Below are positions 9,144 through 19,838 of a stretch of DNA of 58,575 nucleotides, one piece after another (positions within the stretch are counted from its first letter, which is position 1; the number at the start of each line of letters is the position of its first letter). Under the pieces are notes generated by a model. That model saw only the letters and a list, made by a program, of their open reading frames with translations. It had not been told where the DNA came from and did no database searches. Source of the stretch: Methylobacterium sp. J-077. GTDB lineage: Bacteria > Pseudomonadota > Alphaproteobacteria > Rhizobiales > Beijerinckiaceae. The stretch covers positions 1-58,575 of the forward strand of contig NZ_JAKSYJ010000158.1 in the NCBI RefSeq assembly GCF_022829365.1. The letters are read 5' to 3'. Both the position numbers and the translations under genes were made by a program.

Positions 9144-9251
9144 CGGGTCTCCAAAGGGCTCCAGCCCTTTGGCGGGGTTCGGGGGCGGAGCCCCCCGACG
9201 ATAGCAAGGCTCTGCCCTGCACCCGCAAAAGGTCGATTACCTTTTGAAACC
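9144..9251 (+). repeat. Composite intergenic repeat, copy A (multi-hairpin)
   Basis: About 108 bases fill most of the glpK-glpF gap. It is a string of hairpins: CCAAAGGGCT/AGCCCTTTGG (9151-9172), a GGGGGCGGAGCCCCC-type hairpin, a short GGCTCTGCC-type hairpin, and CAAAAGGT/ACCTTTTG (9226-9246). A reverse-complement copy lies at 50082-50185 and a shorter copy at 31545-31602. Repetition between unrelated genes marks it as a dispersed element rather than a glp-specific regulator. Confidence 0.8.
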
Positions 9252-9330
9252 ATGACTTTTTCTGAGCCTACACGGCGATACGTTCCGAACAAGAAGACGA
9301 TCGCCACAAGACGACGGGGGAGACTGGACG

Positions 9331-10062
9331 ATGACCTCACCATTCCTGGGCGAATTCCTCGGCACGATGACGCTGATCGTGCTCGGCGACGGCGTCGTCG
9401 CCGGCGCCCTGCTCAAGCGCTCCAAGGCCGAGAATGCCGGCTGGATCGCGATCACCGCCGGCTGGGCCTTCGGGGTGCTGGCCGGGATCTTCGTCGCCAC
9501 GGCGACCGGCAGTCCCGACGCGCATCTCAATCCCGCCGTGACCGTGGCGGGCGCCGTCAGCTCCGGGGATTTTTCCAAGCTCTCGGTCTACGTGCCGGCG
9601 CAGATGCTCGGCGCCTTCGTGGGCGCGGCCATCGTCTGGCTGCACTACCTGCCGCACTGGGCGGCCACGCCTGAGCAGGACCTCAAGCTCGCCTGCTTCT
9701 GCACCGGGCCGGCGATCCGGGACGCCAAGGCCAACTGGACCTCGGAGATCATCGCGACCTTTTTCCTGATCCTGACCATCTCGGCGCTAGTGACCAACAC
9801 GCTGGGCGCCTCCGGGGCGATCCCGCGCGGGGTCGCGCCCTACATGGTCGGCATGCTGGTCTGGGGCGTCGGCCTCTCGCTCGGCGGCACCACCGGCTAC
9901 GCCATCAACCCCGCCCGCGACCTCGGGCCGCGCCTCGCCCACGCCGTGCTGCCGATCGCCGGCAAGGGCTCCTCGGACTGGGGCTACGCGCTGATCCCGG
10001 TGGGTGGCCCCGTGATCGGGGCGGTGCTGGCCGGGCTGCTGGTGCGGGGCCTCGGGATCTGA
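9331..10062 (+). CDS. glpF: Glycerol facilitator (aquaglyceroporin)
   Basis: MIP-family inner-membrane channel for glycerol uptake, 243 residues with about six membrane helices. Both pore motifs are present: NPAVT in HLNPAVTVAGA and NPARD in YAINPARDLGPR. The Asp after the second NPAR marks the glycerol-conducting subgroup. It closes the glp operon; in enterobacteria glpF precedes glpK, so the order here is changed. The repeat element lies between it and glpK, so how well it is co-transcribed is uncertain. Confidence 0.95.
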   Translation: MTSPFLGEFLGTMTLIVLGDGVVAGALLKRSKAENAGWIAITAGWAFGVLAGIFVATATGSPDAHLNPAVTVAGAVSSGDFSKLSVYVPAQMLGAFVGAAIVWLHYLPHWAATPEQDLKLACFCTGPAIRDAKANWTSEIIATFFLILTISALVTNTLGASGAIPRGVAPYMVGMLVWGVGLSLGGTTGYAINPARDLGPRLAHAVLPIAGKGSSDWGYALIPVGGPVIGAVLAGLLVRGLGI

Positions 10063-10189
10063 CGGAAACGCCGTATCCTCAACCGCCGCATGGCGTCCCG
10101 GCGTCGCGGCGGTTTGCGGCGCGGGGCCGGGCGCCTTAAGTCAGTCCCACTGACCGACCGCGCCCCCGGGCGCCTCCCCGCGGTGTGGC

Positions 10190-11185
10190 ATGGCCATCGT
10201 CCTCGACATCCTGAAGAACGATCCGCGCTCGGCGCGCCTGCGCCATCCCGAGAAGGCGCACCGGCCGGACCAGCCGGTCCAGGCCAAGAAGCCGGACTGG
10301 ATCCGGGTCAAGGCGCCCGGCTCCAAGGCCTGGACCGAGACCCAGAAGATCGTGCGCGAGCACGGCCTGGTCACGGTCTGTGAGGAAGCGGGCTGCCCGA
10401 ATATCGGCGAGTGCTGGGAGAAGCGGCACGCCACCTTCATGATCATGGGCGACACCTGCACGCGGGCCTGCGCCTTCTGCAACGTCCGCACCGGACTGCC
10501 TGACGCCCTCGACGCCCTGGAGCCGGAAAAAATCGGCGACTCGGTGGCCAAGCTCGGCCTGAACCACGTGGTGATCACCTCGGTGGACCGGGACGACCTG
10601 AAGGACGGCGGCGCCCAGCATTTCGCCCGGACCATCGCGGCGATCCGGCGGGCGAGCCCCGGCACGACGGTGGAGATCCTCACCCCCGACTTCCTGCGCA
10701 AAGACGGCGCCCTGGAGGTCGTGGTCGCGGCCAAGCCCGACGTGTTCAACCACAACTTGGAGACGGTGCCGGCCAAGTACCTGACGGTGCGGCCCGGCGC
10801 CCGCTACTTCCACTCGGTTCGCCTGCTGCAGCGGGTGAAGGAGCTCGACCCGACGATCTTCACCAAGTCCGGCATCATGGTCGGGCTCGGCGAGGAGCGT
10901 AACGAGGTGCTCCAACTCATGGACGACCTGCGCTCCGCCGAGGTCGACTTCCTCACCATCGGCCAGTACCTGCAGCCGTCGAAGAAGCACCACGAGGTGG
11001 TGCGCTTCGTGCCGCCGGACGAGTTCAAGACCTACGAGACCACCGCCTACGCCAAGGGTTTCCTGCTGGTCTCGGCCACGCCGCTCACCCGCTCGTCGCA
11101 CCATGCCGGCGAGGATTTCGCCAAGCTTCAGGCGGCCCGGCTCGCCAAGCATGCGTCCTCGCACGCCCCCGCCCTCTCGGCCTGA
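10190..11185 (+). CDS. lipA: Lipoyl synthase
   Basis: Radical-SAM enzyme that inserts two sulfurs into octanoyl groups on lipoyl-dependent enzymes. The 331-residue protein has both iron-sulfur sites: the N-terminal auxiliary [12 protein letters not shown] cluster motif and the radical-[11 protein letters not shown] (CxxxCxxC). The LipA segments [20 protein letters not shown] and [14 protein letters not shown] are also clear. The downstream cyclase-like gene starts 16 bases later, as in other alphaproteobacteria. Confidence 0.97.
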   Translation: MAIVLDILKNDPRSARLRHPEKAHRPDQPVQAKKPDWIRVKAPGSKAWTETQKIVREHGLVTVCEEAGCPNIGECWEKRHATFMIMGDTCTRACAFCNVRTGLPDALDALEPEKIGDSVAKLGLNHVVITSVDRDDLKDGGAQHFARTIAAIRRASPGTTVEILTPDFLRKDGALEVVVAAKPDVFNHNLETVPAKYLTVRPGARYFHSVRLLQRVKELDPTIFTKSGIMVGLGEERNEVLQLMDDLRSAEVDFLTIGQYLQPSKKHHEVVRFVPPDEFKTYETTAYAKGFLLVSATPLTRSSHHAGEDFAKLQAARLAKHASSHAPALSA

Positions 11186-11201
11186 GCACGTCGGAACAGA
11201 A

Positions 11202-11657
11202 ATGCCGTCTTTCCGGGTTACCCGTACGGTGCGGCATTCGCCGCAGCAGATGTACGATCTCGTGGCCGATGTGGAGCGCTACCCGGAATTCCTGCCGCTG
11301 TGCGAATCCCTGCGGGTGATCCGCCGCCAGGATATGCCGGAGGGCGGGCAGGTGCTGATCGCCGAGATGGGGGTCGGCTACAAGGCGATCCGCGAGCGCT
11401 TCACCACCCGGGTCAGCCTCGATCCGGCCCACCACAGGATCGTCGCCGAGTATATCGACGGTCCGTTCCGGCACCTGGAGAACCGCTGGTCGTTCAAGGA
11501 AGCGCCGAACGGCGGTTGCGCTGTCGATTTCTTCATCACCTACGAGTTCAAGAGCCGGACGCTGGGCCTCCTGATGGGCACGATGTTCGACCGCGCCTTC
11601 CGCAAGTTCACCGACGCCTTCGAAGGCCGGGCGGACCGGATGTACGGCACCGCCTGA
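11202..11657 (+). CDS. RatA/Coq10-like polyketide cyclase (START-fold) protein
   Basis: A 151-residue protein with a single SRPBCC/START-type fold. Conserved segments include SPQQMYDLVADVERYPEFLP near the N-terminus and FFITYEFKSRTLGLLMGTMF near the C-terminus. In mitochondria Coq10 chaperones ubiquinone; in E. coli RatA is described as inhibiting 70S ribosome assembly. In alphaproteobacteria this gene usually sits beside lipA, favouring a ubiquinone-binding role. ATG 11202 gives the usual MPxFRVTRTVRHS start; the open frame extends upstream inside lipA. Confidence 0.85.
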   Translation: MPSFRVTRTVRHSPQQMYDLVADVERYPEFLPLCESLRVIRRQDMPEGGQVLIAEMGVGYKAIRERFTTRVSLDPAHHRIVAEYIDGPFRHLENRWSFKEAPNGGCAVDFFITYEFKSRTLGLLMGTMFDRAFRKFTDAFEGRADRMYGTA

Positions 11658-11662
11658 ACGCA

Positions 11663-12880
11663 TCAGCCCCGGGCCGGCACGAAGACATGCTCCGGCCGCA
11701 CGCCCATCCCGATCATCCGGGCGGGCAGGACCTGAAGCATCGGCAGCGCGTCGAGGATGCGCAGGGCGAGCGGCGCCCTGAACGGCTCGTCGGCCTTGAG
11801 CGCGGCGGCGATCACCCGGGCCTGGATCATCCGCTGCAGCGCCTGCGTCGCCCGGACCGGAAAGAGCCGCCGCGCCTGGACGCGGGCGAGGTCGGCCTCG
11901 GCGACCGGCCCCGCCCGCAGGGGCCCGGCCAAGATGTTGGCCGCCGCCACCGCATCCTGGATCGCCAGGTTGATGCCGACCCCGCCCACCGGCGACATCG
12001 CGTGGGCGGCATCGCCGATGCAGAGCAGGCCGGGACGATGCCAGCGCGCGAGCCGGTCGACGGTGACGGTCAGGAGCTTGACCGCATCCCAATCGGCGAT
12101 GGCATCGGTGCGGTCGGCCAGGAACGGCGCGATCTCGGCCACCGCCGCCCGGAAGGCCGGCAGGCCCCTGGCGCGGAGCGCCGCGTCGCCTCCCTTCGGG
12201 ACCACGTAGGCGCATTGCCAGGTGTCGCCCCGGTCCAGCGTGATCAGGATGCGCCCCGGCCCGAACCGGCCGGCCGCCGCCTCCGGGTCGCCGTCGCGGC
12301 GGGGCAGGCGGAACCACAGCACGTCGATCGGCGCCCCGAAGGCCCGGGGTGCGAAGCCGGCGTGCTCGCGCATCGCCGAGTGCCGCCCGTCCGCGCAGAG
12401 CACGAGGTCGGACCGGATCTCGACCGGCCCGTCCGGCCCCTCGGCCCGCACGCCCGCGACCCGGCCCTCTGCCGCGATGAGATCGCGGGCCTCGGTCCGG
12501 CGGATCAGCCGGAAACCCGGATAGTGCCCCGCCTCACCGGCCAGAAAATCCAAGAAGTCCCATTGCGGCATGAAGGAGAGGAAGCGGTTGCGGGTCGGCA
12601 GCCGGCTGAAATCGGCGACCCGGTAGCTCCGGCCGTTCACCACGCCCGAAAAGGTCTCGACCCGCCGCTGGGGCAGGGCACGGAAGCGCTCGGCGAGGCC
12701 CAGCTCGTCCATCAGGTCCAGGGTGGAGGGGTGGATCGTATCGCCGCGGAAGTCGCGCAGGAAATCCGCGTGCTTCTCCAGCACCGTGACGGCGATCCCG
12801 GCCCGGGCGAAGAGCAGGCCGGCCATCATCCCGGCCGGGCCGCCGCCGACGATGCAGAGCTGGGTCTTCAGGCCGTCCAT
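11663..12880 (-). CDS. FAD-dependent aromatic-ring-hydroxylase-like oxidoreductase
   Basis: Flavoprotein of the UbiH/p-hydroxybenzoate hydroxylase superfamily, 405 residues. Visible are the dinucleotide fold (LCIVGGGPAGMMAGLLFARAG), the mid-chain LVLCADGRHSAMRE (DG motif) and the C-terminal FAD-ribityl motif (LCIGDAAHAMSPVGGVGINL). The substrate cannot be read from sequence. It lies 18 bases downstream of pncC on the same strand, so the two are probably co-transcribed. It interrupts the usual lipA-cinA-ispDF order. Confidence 0.85.
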   Translation of the reverse strand: MDGLKTQLCIVGGGPAGMMAGLLFARAGIAVTVLEKHADFLRDFRGDTIHPSTLDLMDELGLAERFRALPQRRVETFSGVVNGRSYRVADFSRLPTRNRFLSFMPQWDFLDFLAGEAGHYPGFRLIRRTEARDLIAAEGRVAGVRAEGPDGPVEIRSDLVLCADGRHSAMREHAGFAPRAFGAPIDVLWFRLPRRDGDPEAAAGRFGPGRILITLDRGDTWQCAYVVPKGGDAALRARGLPAFRAAVAEIAPFLADRTDAIADWDAVKLLTVTVDRLARWHRPGLLCIGDAAHAMSPVGGVGINLAIQDAVAAANILAGPLRAGPVAEADLARVQARRLFPVRATQALQRMIQARVIAAALKADEPFRAPLALRILDALPMLQVLPARMIGMGVRPEHVFVPARG

Positions 12881-12898
12881 CGAGCCCTCCGCACCGGA

Positions 12899-13396
12899 TC
12901 AGTCTACGAGCGCCCCTTCGAGCAGGCCGAGCGCGTCTGCGACCGCCGCCCGGCGGATTTGTCCACGACCAAGATCGCCGTAGCGCCGCTCCAGATGGCG
13001 GCGGCCGCCCGCCCGCAGGGCCAGCCCGAAATGCACCAGCCCGACCGGCTTGTCGGCACTGCCGCCGCCGGGGCCGGCGATGCCGGTGATCGCCACCGCG
13101 ACCGCGGCGCGCGAGGCGGACAGCGCCCCGCAGGCCATCGCCCGGGCCACGTCCTCGCTGACGGCGCCGTGCCGGCGGATCAGGTCCATCGGAACCCCGA
13201 TCGCCTCCGCCTTGGCCTCGTTCGAGTAGGTGACGTAGCCGCGCTCGAGCACGGCCGAGGAGCCCGGCACCGCGGTGAGCAGCCCGGCCACGAGGCCGCC
13301 GGTGCAGGATTCGGCCGTGACGATCGTCCGCCCGGCCGCCGCATAGGCCGCGACCAGCGCCTCGGCGCGTTGGAGAAGCTCCGTGTCGTCGATCAT
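12899..13396 (-). CDS. pncC: CinA C-terminal-type nicotinamide-nucleotide amidohydrolase
   Basis: Deamidates nicotinamide mononucleotide to nicotinate mononucleotide in NAD salvage. The 165-residue protein is only the CinA C-terminal domain: [36 protein letters not shown] and [22 protein letters not shown]. Ser and Cys of the AESCTGG motif are in place. It stands alone, without the MoaB-like N-terminal half of long CinA proteins. Position between lipA and ispDF is normal for the order. Confidence 0.92.
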   Translation of the reverse strand: MIDDTELLQRAEALVAAYAAAGRTIVTAESCTGGLVAGLLTAVPGSSAVLERGYVTYSNEAKAEAIGVPMDLIRRHGAVSEDVARAMACGALSASRAAVAVAITGIAGPGGGSADKPVGLVHFGLALRAGGRRHLERRYGDLGRGQIRRAAVADALGLLEGALVD

Positions 13397-13498
13397 CGCG
13401 CGCGGCTCGCCCTGGGCCGGAGCGCCCTATCTCGTGTTGTGACGCAAGGTAGGCCCCGGCTCAAGGACCGGCCGCCCCCAACAGGAGACCCTGACCCG

Positions 13499-13897
13499 AT
13501 GATCTTCCCCGCGACCACGGCCCTGTACGCCGCGCTGCTCGCCCTCGTGTATCTCGGCCTGTCCGGCTGGGTGATGGGATCGCGCGTCTCCGACAACGTC
13601 CTGTTCGGCGACGGCGGCGACCAATCCCTGCTCAAGCGGGTCCGCTCGCACGCGAATTTTTCGGAATACGTGCCGCTGGCGCTGATCCTGGTCGGCCTGC
13701 TGGAGGCCGGCGGCGGCAGCCACGGACTGGTCCAGGGCCTGCTGATCGCCCTGCTGGTCGGCCGCATCCTCCACCCAATCGGCATGTTCGCCGCGCCGAA
13801 CTCCGCCCGCCAGTTCGCCTGCCGGGGCGGCGGCATCCTGCTGACGCTGGCCGTGCTCGCCATCGCGGCGATCGCATTGCTGCTGCGGACGGCCTGA
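13499..13897 (+). CDS. MAPEG-family membrane protein
   Basis: A 132-residue integral membrane protein with about four helices. It carries MAPEG-type segments: an N-terminal TALYAALLALVYLGLSGWVM helix, an RVRSHANFSEYVPLALIL motif, and LLVGRILHPIGMF. Bacterial members are usually uncharacterised; some are glutathione-dependent enzymes. A weak GGAG precedes ATG 13499. It is convergent with ispDF. The family assignment is secure, the substrate is not. Confidence 0.85.
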   Translation: MIFPATTALYAALLALVYLGLSGWVMGSRVSDNVLFGDGGDQSLLKRVRSHANFSEYVPLALILVGLLEAGGGSHGLVQGLLIALLVGRILHPIGMFAAPNSARQFACRGGGILLTLAVLAIAAIALLLRTA

Positions 13898-13967
13898 TTT
13901 TCTTCTTTTGGATCAGCCTTCATCCGTGATCGACGGATGAGCGCAGAGGCCGCCCCCAAGCGCATCG

Positions 13968-13990
13968 CCCTCCCCCACAGAGGGGGAGGG
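13968..13990. repeat. Short CCCTCCCCC/GGGGGAGGG hairpin repeat
   Basis: A 9-bp perfect inverted repeat with an ACAGA loop lies between the convergent MAPEG and ispDF genes. It is related to the hairpins at 4894 and 51814. No T-tract follows on either strand. Confidence 0.55.
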
Positions 13991-14005
13991 AAAGCGTCGG
14001 CGTCC

Positions 14006-15337
14006 TCACCCCTGCCGCATCGCGGTCTCGGCCTCGGCGTCGAGCACCGGGCCGTCCTCCTCCGGCAGGCGGATCGTGGCGGCGGCCTGGGCGGCGAGGC
14101 CCTCGGCGCGGCCGACGAAGCCGAGCTTCTCCGTGGTGGTCGCCTTGATCGAGACGGCGGTCAGCGGCACGCCGGCGATGGCGGCGATGCGGGCGCGGAT
14201 CGCCTCCCGGTGCTGGCCGATCCGCGGCGCCTCGGCGAGCACGGTAATGTCGAGATGATCGATCCGGCCGCCCCGGGCACGGACCAGCCCGCAGGCATGG
14301 GCCAGGAACTGATCGGAGGAGGCGCCTCGCCAGCGCTCGTCCGAGGGCGGGAAATGCGTACCGATATCGCCGTCCGCGATGGCGCCGAGCAGCGCGTCGG
14401 TGAGCGCGTGCAGCGCCACGTCGCCGTCGGAATGGGCCAGCACGCCGCGATCGGCCGGGATCTTGATGCCGCCGAGCCAGACATGGTCGCCGGACGTGAA
14501 GGCGTGGACGTCGAAGCCGGTGCCGAGGCGAGTGACGTAGGCGGTCATGGCGCGGGCTCCGGGCGCTGGCGTGTCAATTGGGTCGGACGCGAAGGCCCGG
14601 TCCGCCTCGATCAGGTCGGCGGGCTGGGTGATCTTGCGGTTGGCGATGTCGCCGACGAACACCACCACCGGCAAGCCCGCCCATTCGGCGAGGGCGCCGT
14701 CATCGGTGAAGCCGTCGAGGCCCTGCGCGGCCGCGTCGCGATGGGCGCCGAGCAGCGGCGCGAAGGCGAAGGCCTGGGGGGTCTGGACCGCGCGCAGGTG
14801 CTCCCGAGGCGGGGTCTCGTGCACCCGGCCGATGCCGGGGGCGATCTCGGCGACGCGCTTGACCGTGTCAGTCACCGGCACGCCCGGCACAGCGGCGCCA
14901 TGGTCGCGCCCGGCCGCGATCGCCCGGGCGATCAGCGCGGCGTCGACATAGGGGCGGGCGGCGTCGTGGACCAGCACGATCTCCGGCGTCGCGCCGGCCG
15001 CCAGGGCTTCGAGCCCGGCGCGGACCGAGAGTTGGCGGGTGGCCCCACCCGCGACGGGGGCGCCAATCTTTTCACGGAGCTCGGGGGCGAGCTCTTCGAG
15101 GCAGCTGACGAAAAACTCCGCCGCGTCGGCGGCGATCACCGGCTGGATCCGGTCGATCGCGTCCTGCGCTGCCAGCGCCGCGAGCGTGCGGGTCAGGACC
15201 GCCTGGCCGCCGACCCGGCGGTACTGCTTGGGCGTGCCGCCGCCAATGCGGATGCCGCGGCCGGCCGCAACCACCACTGCGGCGACACCGGCACCCGCAT
15301 GGACAGGTCCGTTGGCAGGCGTGCCGGTGGCGGGCAT
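14006..15337 (-). CDS. ispDF: Bifunctional MEP cytidylyltransferase / MEcPP synthase
   Basis: Fused enzyme for steps 3 and 5 of the MEP isoprenoid pathway, 443 residues. Residues 15-250 form IspD, with the nucleotide loop [20 protein letters not shown] and [16 protein letters not shown]. Residues 280-440 form IspF, starting GTGFDVHAF with the metal-binding DxH pair, then [20 protein letters not shown] and [15 protein letters not shown]. The fusion is characteristic of alpha- and epsilonproteobacteria. It is divergent from dusB. Confidence 0.96.
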   Translation of the reverse strand: MPATGTPANGPVHAGAGVAAVVVAAGRGIRIGGGTPKQYRRVGGQAVLTRTLAALAAQDAIDRIQPVIAADAAEFFVSCLEELAPELREKIGAPVAGGATRQLSVRAGLEALAAGATPEIVLVHDAARPYVDAALIARAIAAGRDHGAAVPGVPVTDTVKRVAEIAPGIGRVHETPPREHLRAVQTPQAFAFAPLLGAHRDAAAQGLDGFTDDGALAEWAGLPVVVFVGDIANRKITQPADLIEADRAFASDPIDTPAPGARAMTAYVTRLGTGFDVHAFTSGDHVWLGGIKIPADRGVLAHSDGDVALHALTDALLGAIADGDIGTHFPPSDERWRGASSDQFLAHACGLVRARGGRIDHLDITVLAEAPRIGQHREAIRARIAAIAGVPLTAVSIKATTTEKLGFVGRAEGLAAQAAATIRLPEEDGPVLDAEAETAMRQG

Positions 15338-15495
15338 GGGCGGCGAACTCGTAGAATCCGGGAAGCGGGCGACAGCGGGCGCGCGGGCCTGCCGTGCTGC
15401 CGAACCTCTGCCGGTGAGGATGCCCGTCGTTTAAGCGGGGGAGGGCGCGAAATCAACGCACGGCCCCCGCTTGCCAGCGGACCGCGTTTGCCTCA

Positions 15496-16530
15496 ATGTT
15501 GTGCAGAATGGCGACTGATCATTATTTAAGCGCGCTGCGCAGCGGACGACCGGCGGGCGGGGGCGAATCCCCCGCTCCGTTGTGCCTGCTCGCGCCCCTG
15601 TCCGGCGTCACCGACCTGCATATGCGCCGGATCGCCCGGCGCTGCGGCGCCGACGCGGTGGTCTCCGAGATGGTAGCGGCGCGCGAATTCACCCGTGGCG
15701 CCGGCGAGGCGACCCTGCGGGCGGACGGTTCCGGCGTCGACCTGCACGTGGTCCAGCTCGCCGGCTGCGAGGCCGAGCCCATGGCCGAGGCCGCCCGGCT
15801 CGCCGAGGCCGGCGGCGCAGACGTGATCGATGTGAACATGGGCTGTCCGGCCAAGATCGTCACCGGGATCGCCTCGGGCTCGGCCCTGATGCGCGACCTC
15901 GACCATGCCGAGCGCCTGCTCGCCGCCGTACGCGGGGCGGTGTCGGTGCCGGTCACTGTCAAGATGCGGCTGGGCTGGGACGACGCCACCCGCAACGCCG
16001 TCGATCTCGCGACCCGGGCCGAGCGGCTCGGGCTCAACGCCGTGACCGTCCACGCGCGGACCCGGCAGCAATTCTACAAAGGCGTAGCCGACTGGGCCGC
16101 GATCCGCCCCGTGGTCGAGGCGGTGTCGATCCCGGTGATCGCCAACGGCGACGTGGTCGACCTCGCCAGCGCCCGGGCGTGCCTGGCGGCCTCAGGCGCC
16201 GCGGGTGTGATGATCGGGCGCGCCGCCACCGGGCGGCCCTGGCTGGTCGGGCAGGTGGCCGCGGCGCTGGCTGGCCGTCCGCCAACGGCGCCGTCGCGGG
16301 CCGAGCAGGCTGAAATGGCGGCCGCGCATTATATCGGTCTGCTGGCGCTCTATGGCCGCCACATGGGCGTGCGCCACGCCCGCAAGCACCTGGCCGCCTA
16401 TGCCGACACCGGCGGAGCGCTCCAGCCTTCCGAGCGAGCCGCGCTCCTCACCACCACCGATGCGGAGGTGGCGCTGACCCTCCTCGCCCGCGCCTTCGGG
16501 GCGGCCGAACCGGTCCGGGAGGCCGCGTGA
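15496..16530 (+). CDS. dusB: tRNA-dihydrouridine synthase (NifR3/DusB)
   Basis: FMN-dependent enzyme that reduces uridines in the tRNA D-loop. The 344-residue open frame carries [33 protein letters not shown] with the catalytic Cys, [24 protein letters not shown] and [14 protein letters not shown]. Two in-frame ATGs (15496, 15508) are possible starts. The gene overlaps ntrB by four bases. The nifR3-ntrB-ntrC arrangement is classic for alphaproteobacteria. Confidence 0.95.
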   Translation: MLCRMATDHYLSALRSGRPAGGGESPAPLCLLAPLSGVTDLHMRRIARRCGADAVVSEMVAAREFTRGAGEATLRADGSGVDLHVVQLAGCEAEPMAEAARLAEAGGADVIDVNMGCPAKIVTGIASGSALMRDLDHAERLLAAVRGAVSVPVTVKMRLGWDDATRNAVDLATRAERLGLNAVTVHARTRQQFYKGVADWAAIRPVVEAVSIPVIANGDVVDLASARACLAASGAAGVMIGRAATGRPWLVGQVAAALAGRPPTAPSRAEQAEMAAAHYIGLLALYGRHMGVRHARKHLAAYADTGGALQPSERAALLTTTDAEVALTLLARAFGAAEPVREAA

Positions 16531-17675
16531 GCGAGGACACCTTCCAGCCCGAATCGTCGACCGGAAGCCAGCGCCCCCCAGCCGGGGAGGCCGTGCTCAA
16601 CGCCCTGCCGCTGCCGGTGCTGACCATCGGCGGCGACGAGCGGATCCTGCACTGCAACCACGCCGCGGAGGCGTTCTTCGACTATTCCGCGCGCCTGATG
16701 CAGCGCCGCCGCCTGCGTGATATCATCCCGTTCGCGTCGCCGATCATTGCCCTGGTGGCCGAGGTCCGGCGGCGACGGGCCAGCGTCAGCGAGTACCGGG
16801 TCGAGCTGTCCCAGCCGCGCCTCGGGCTGGAGCGCAGCGTCGACGTGTTCGCCACGCCGCTCGCCGACGACGACGACGCCGTGGTGATGATGCTCCAGGA
16901 GCGCACCATAGCCGACAAGATGAACCGCCAGCTCACCCACCGCGGCGCCGCCCGTTCGATGGTGGCGCTCGGCGCGATGCTGGCCCACGAGATCAAGAAC
17001 CCGCTCGCCGGCATCCGCGGCGCCGCGCAGCTGCTGGAGAGCACCGGCGCCGAGGAGGACCGGGTGCTGACCCGGCTGATCTGCGACGAATCCGATCGGA
17101 TCGTGCGCATCGTGGAGCGGATGGAGCTGTTCGGCGACGAGCGCCCGGCCGATCGCGGCGCCGTCAACGTCCACGGGGTGCTCGACCAAGTGAAGCGCTC
17201 GGCGCAGAGCGGCTTCGCCCGTCACATCCGGTTCATCGAGACCTACGATCCGTCGCTGCCGCCGGTGCTCGGCAGCCGCGACCAGCTGATCCAAGTGATA
17301 CTGAACCTCGTGAAGAACGCCGCCGAGGCGATCGGCCCCGATGCGGTCGAGGGCGAGATCACCCTGTCCACGGCGTTCCGCACCGGCCTGCGCCTGCAGG
17401 TGCCGGGCTCGCGGGAGCGGGTCAGCCTGCCGATCGAGGTGGCGATCCGCGACAACGGGCCGGGCATCTCGGCCGATCTCCTGCCCGACCTGTTCGACCC
17501 GTTCGTGACCACCAAGGCGCAGGGCTCCGGCCTCGGACTTGCATTGGTGGCCAAGATCGTCGGCGACCACGGAGGCATCGTCGAGTGCGATCCCGCCCCC
17601 CGCCGCACGACGTTCCGCATCCTTCTGCCGATGTCGAGCGCCCGCGACGGGCGCGAATCGTCGGTCGACCCTTGA
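16527..17675 (+). CDS. ntrB: Nitrogen-regulation sensor kinase NtrB
   Basis: Cytoplasmic histidine kinase/phosphatase that sets NtrC phosphorylation under control of PII. It has 382 residues: an N-terminal PAS domain, a dimerisation helix with the phospho-acceptor His154 ([20 protein letters not shown]), and a C-terminal ATPase domain ([34 protein letters not shown]). No membrane helices. It begins with a GTG in a GTGA overlap with the dusB stop, indicating translational coupling. Confidence 0.95.
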   Translation: MSEDTFQPESSTGSQRPPAGEAVLNALPLPVLTIGGDERILHCNHAAEAFFDYSARLMQRRRLRDIIPFASPIIALVAEVRRRRASVSEYRVELSQPRLGLERSVDVFATPLADDDDAVVMMLQERTIADKMNRQLTHRGAARSMVALGAMLAHEIKNPLAGIRGAAQLLESTGAEEDRVLTRLICDESDRIVRIVERMELFGDERPADRGAVNVHGVLDQVKRSAQSGFARHIRFIETYDPSLPPVLGSRDQLIQVILNLVKNAAEAIGPDAVEGEITLSTAFRTGLRLQVPGSRERVSLPIEVAIRDNGPGISADLLPDLFDPFVTTKAQGSGLGLALVAKIVGDHGGIVECDPAPRRTTFRILLPMSSARDGRESSVDP

Positions 17676-17723
17676 AATCGTCTTGTGTTTCGGCCCCCCG
17701 GCCGGAGGTCTGAGTAGAGAGTC

Positions 17724-19184
<1,461 letters not shown>

Positions 19185-19194
19185 AGAGCCCCAA

Positions 19195-19464
19195 TCAGCG
19201 CCGCGGCAGGATCGGGTCGCCGCGCATCAGGGCGTTGAGCCGCTCGGTGTCGAAGCCGTTCGGGATGGTGGGCGCGGCGGCCTTCAGGGCCGGCGCAGCC
19301 TTGACCGGCGCCGGCAGCGACCCGGTGGCGGAGGGCTCGGCCTGGGCGGCGCGCACCGTCGCAGACGGCGCCAGATGGGCGAGCCGGTCGGCGCTGACGA
19401 GGGCGACGATCGCCGTCGAGACCAGCACGAGGACGCCGCCGAGGAGAGGACGCAGGATACGCAC
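19195..19464 (-). CDS. Small single-membrane-segment protein of unknown function
   Basis: About 89 residues from the GTG at 19464, or 111 from ATG 19530. One hydrophobic segment near the start (ILRPLLGGVLVLVSTAIVAL) is followed by an Ala/Pro-rich stretch and a short conserved-looking tail (GFDTERLNALMRGDPILPRR). It is probably anchored in the inner membrane with the tail in the periplasm. It is convergent with ntrC, 10 bases apart. No family recognised; start uncertain. Confidence 0.5.
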   Translation of the reverse strand: MRILRPLLGGVLVLVSTAIVALVSADRLAHLAPSATVRAAQAEPSATGSLPAPVKAAPALKAAAPTIPNGFDTERLNALMRGDPILPRR

Positions 19465-19571
19465 GCAGACGACCCGGAACGCGACTTGAGACGGCAACAG
19501 ATTACCCGCCCGCCCGTTAACGAAGCCCACCCCAAAGGTCCGGGATGGGAGCCAATGTTCGGGAGGCGATA

Positions 19572-19745
19572 TTGACCAACGTCCAGGCCACCGCGAGCGA
19601 CAGCCCGTTCATCCAGGGCCGCAACGCCCGCCTCTACGGTAAGCCCGCGAGCGAATGTCCCTATCCGGAAGGCTCCGAAGAGCATGCCGGCTGGATGCAA
19701 GCTTACGAGGAGGCTGCCGTCTCCGATCCGGCGGAGAAGCCCTGA
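19572..19745 (+). CDS. Rmf/CrpP-like mini-protein
   Basis: A 57-residue protein whose core GRNARLYGKPASECPYP, followed by a Trp-containing segment ending WMQAYEEA, follows the pattern of ribosome modulation factor and the CrpP family (G...G.....CPY......W..G+..A). E. coli RMF dimerises 70S ribosomes into 100S particles in stationary phase. The TTG at 19572 is preceded by GGGAGG at 5 bases and is preferred over ATG 19545. Ribosome binding is inferred from the motif only; the usual second Gly before the last helix is replaced by Gln. Confidence 0.68.
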   Translation: MTNVQATASDSPFIQGRNARLYGKPASECPYPEGSEEHAGWMQAYEEAAVSDPAEKP

Positions 19746-19838
19746 GCGGGGGGAGGCCGGGCGGGGGCAAGGCTGGCTTGACCTCGCCCCAGCCCGCGGG
19801 CTTCGTGCGTCGCAGCGCAACGTGATCGCCGAGCCCCT

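Noticed and set aside
13968..13990. Hairpin as the MAPEG or ispDF terminator
   Set aside because: No T-tract on either strand, and similar hairpins occur elsewhere in unrelated gaps.
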